Origin: Curvularia sp. ZM96
Lineage: Eukaryota; Ascomycota; Dothideomycetes; Pleosporales; Pleosporaceae
DNA length: 64,000 nucleotides
Assembly (NCBI GenBank): GCA_022457065.1
Contig: JAJGBQ010000008.1
Location: 496,001 to 560,000 of the forward strand
Direction: 5' to 3'
Under the pieces are notes generated by a model. It had not been told where the DNA came from. It searched no databases and saw only the letters and a list, made by a program, of their open reading frames with translations. A program made the position numbers and the translations under genes. Every line of letters starts with the position of its first letter. The stretch's first letter is position 1. Positions 63,427 to 64,000 of the stretch are shown here, one piece after another.

Positions 63427-64000
63427 ATGGCCACTCTCCAAGATTTGAAACGCGCCCTCCGGTCGAAGACAGGCGGAAAGACAACGCCTTCAAAGCAGAC
63501 ATTATCAGATATACAGTACGACAATGGTTTCGAAATCTTGGTGCAGGGTTCGATAGGTTATCAGGATTTCATCATCCCACAACTGACTCAAGTCCTGGCG
63601 CCACTGTTCGACTCGAGATCCCAGATCTCTGCTCTCGAAATTGGACCTGGCCCCAAGAGTGTGCTCGGTGGTCTCCCCGATTACCAGAAGAGAAAGATCC
63701 GACGATATGAAGCTTTTGAGCCGAATCAATTGTTTGCAGCAAGCCTAGAAGGATGGCTTTCGGTCAATACCGCAATGGAGTCACGATTCCCCTGCCTGGA
63801 AAGGCCACCAACAATTCATCGTTTGCCGTTTGATCCACAGCAAAACATGAAGAGCGACAGCGGTAGTGACGCGATTGACGAAGACAGGGGATACGACGTG
63901 ATCCTCTTTTGCCACAGCATGTACGGCATCCAATCGAAACGAAAAGCCATCGAACAGGCGCTGGAAATGCTTAGAGAGAGGAGAGGCGGAATCGTGTTAG
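63427..64000 (+). CDS. Methyltransferase-like protein, 5' part (runs off window)
   Basis: From ATG 63427 the frame is open to the last base (191 codons). It begins MATLQDLKRALRSKTGGKTT and has ALEIGPGPKSVLG, a SAM-binding motif I, then IRRYEAFEPN with the acidic residue of motif II. VILFCHSMYGIQSKRKAIEQ follows. This N-terminal arrangement is known from ascomycete methyltransferase-like proteins that often continue into another domain (for example FAD-binding); the continuation is outside the window. The substrate is unknown. A MITE lies just upstream, so the promoter is shared with or interrupted by it. No lesion is visible. Confidence 0.75.
   Translation, partial: MATLQDLKRALRSKTGGKTTPSKQTLSDIQYDNGFEILVQGSIGYQDFIIPQLTQVLAPLFDSRSQISALEIGPGPKSVLGGLPDYQKRKIRRYEAFEPNQLFAASLEGWLSVNTAMESRFPCLERPPTIHRLPFDPQQNMKSDSGSDAIDEDRGYDVILFCHSMYGIQSKRKAIEQALEMLRERRGGIVL

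Noticed and set aside
1..64000. CRISPR array, secondary-metabolite cluster or defence-island layout
   Set aside because: The organism is eukaryotic by its introns and elements, and no PKS, NRPS, P450 cluster or spaced repeat array was seen.

Overview
This 64 kb window looks like a transposon-rich accessory region of a filamentous ascomycete, most likely a dothideomycete. This is an inference from gene content. The introns are short (43-64 bp, one of 155 bp). There is a CFEM-Pth11-type receptor, relics of fungal NLRs (NB-ARC/TPR and WD40), a DUF7587-type gene, Tad1-like LINEs, Copia and Fot/pogo elements, and C-to-T nonsense mutations of the kind left by repeat-induced point mutation (RIP). 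No tRNA, rRNA or CRISPR array was recognised.

Layout. 1-2.5 kb: a dead type-B carboxylesterase and a second spliced gene relic. 3.4-5.3 kb: pogo element A, with one nonsense codon. 5.4-11.1 kb: a nearly full LINE (copy 1) inserted in a TPR relic, with a 12-bp target duplication. 11.4-12.1 kb: a small secreted protein gene. 13.1-13.4 kb: a MITE. 14.3-19.7 kb: a complete Copia element with one frameshift, whose LTR ends 19 bp before the start codon of a Fungal_trans_2-type gene (19.7-21.4 kb). 21.8-22.7 kb: a mutated DDE_3 transposase. 23.8-25.3 kb: an apparently intact CFEM-GPCR. 26.0-28.8 kb: a TA-flanked element with inverted ends, holding an NB-ARC/TPR fragment head-to-head with the 3' half of a mariner-like transposase. 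28.9-31.1 kb: pogo B, apparently intact. 31.3 kb: a strong foldback. 31.7-33.6 kb: pogo C, dead, with a solo Copia LTR inside it and inserted next to a MITE. 35.2-37.2 kb: pogo D. 37.5-38.7 kb: a second Pth11-like receptor without CFEM. 40.8 and 41.4 kb: LTR pieces. 43.1-48.7 kb: LINE copy 2. 48.8-49.0 kb: a MITE. 49.3-49.8 kb: a 5'-truncated third LINE. 50.2-51.5 kb: a WD40 relic and a DUF7587-like gene. 52.1-55.0 kb: a chromodomain/hexapeptide-acyltransferase fusion gene. 55.6-56.2 kb: a pogo fragment plus an LTR fragment. 57.8-60.2 kb: a dynamin/Mx-like GTPase. 60.6-61.5 kb: gene relics. 63.1-63.3 kb: a MITE immediately upstream of a methyltransferase-like gene that runs off the window.

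The host genes form no visible cluster or pathway. They look like isolated survivors between repeats: two receptors, a transcription-regulator-like protein, a secreted protein, a chromatin-reader fusion and a dynamin-like GTPase. The most unusual objects are the mariner-like element carrying an NLR fragment, the chromodomain-acyltransferase fusion, the TA-flanked MITE family and the foldback near 31.3 kb. I saw no convincing new multi-gene system.
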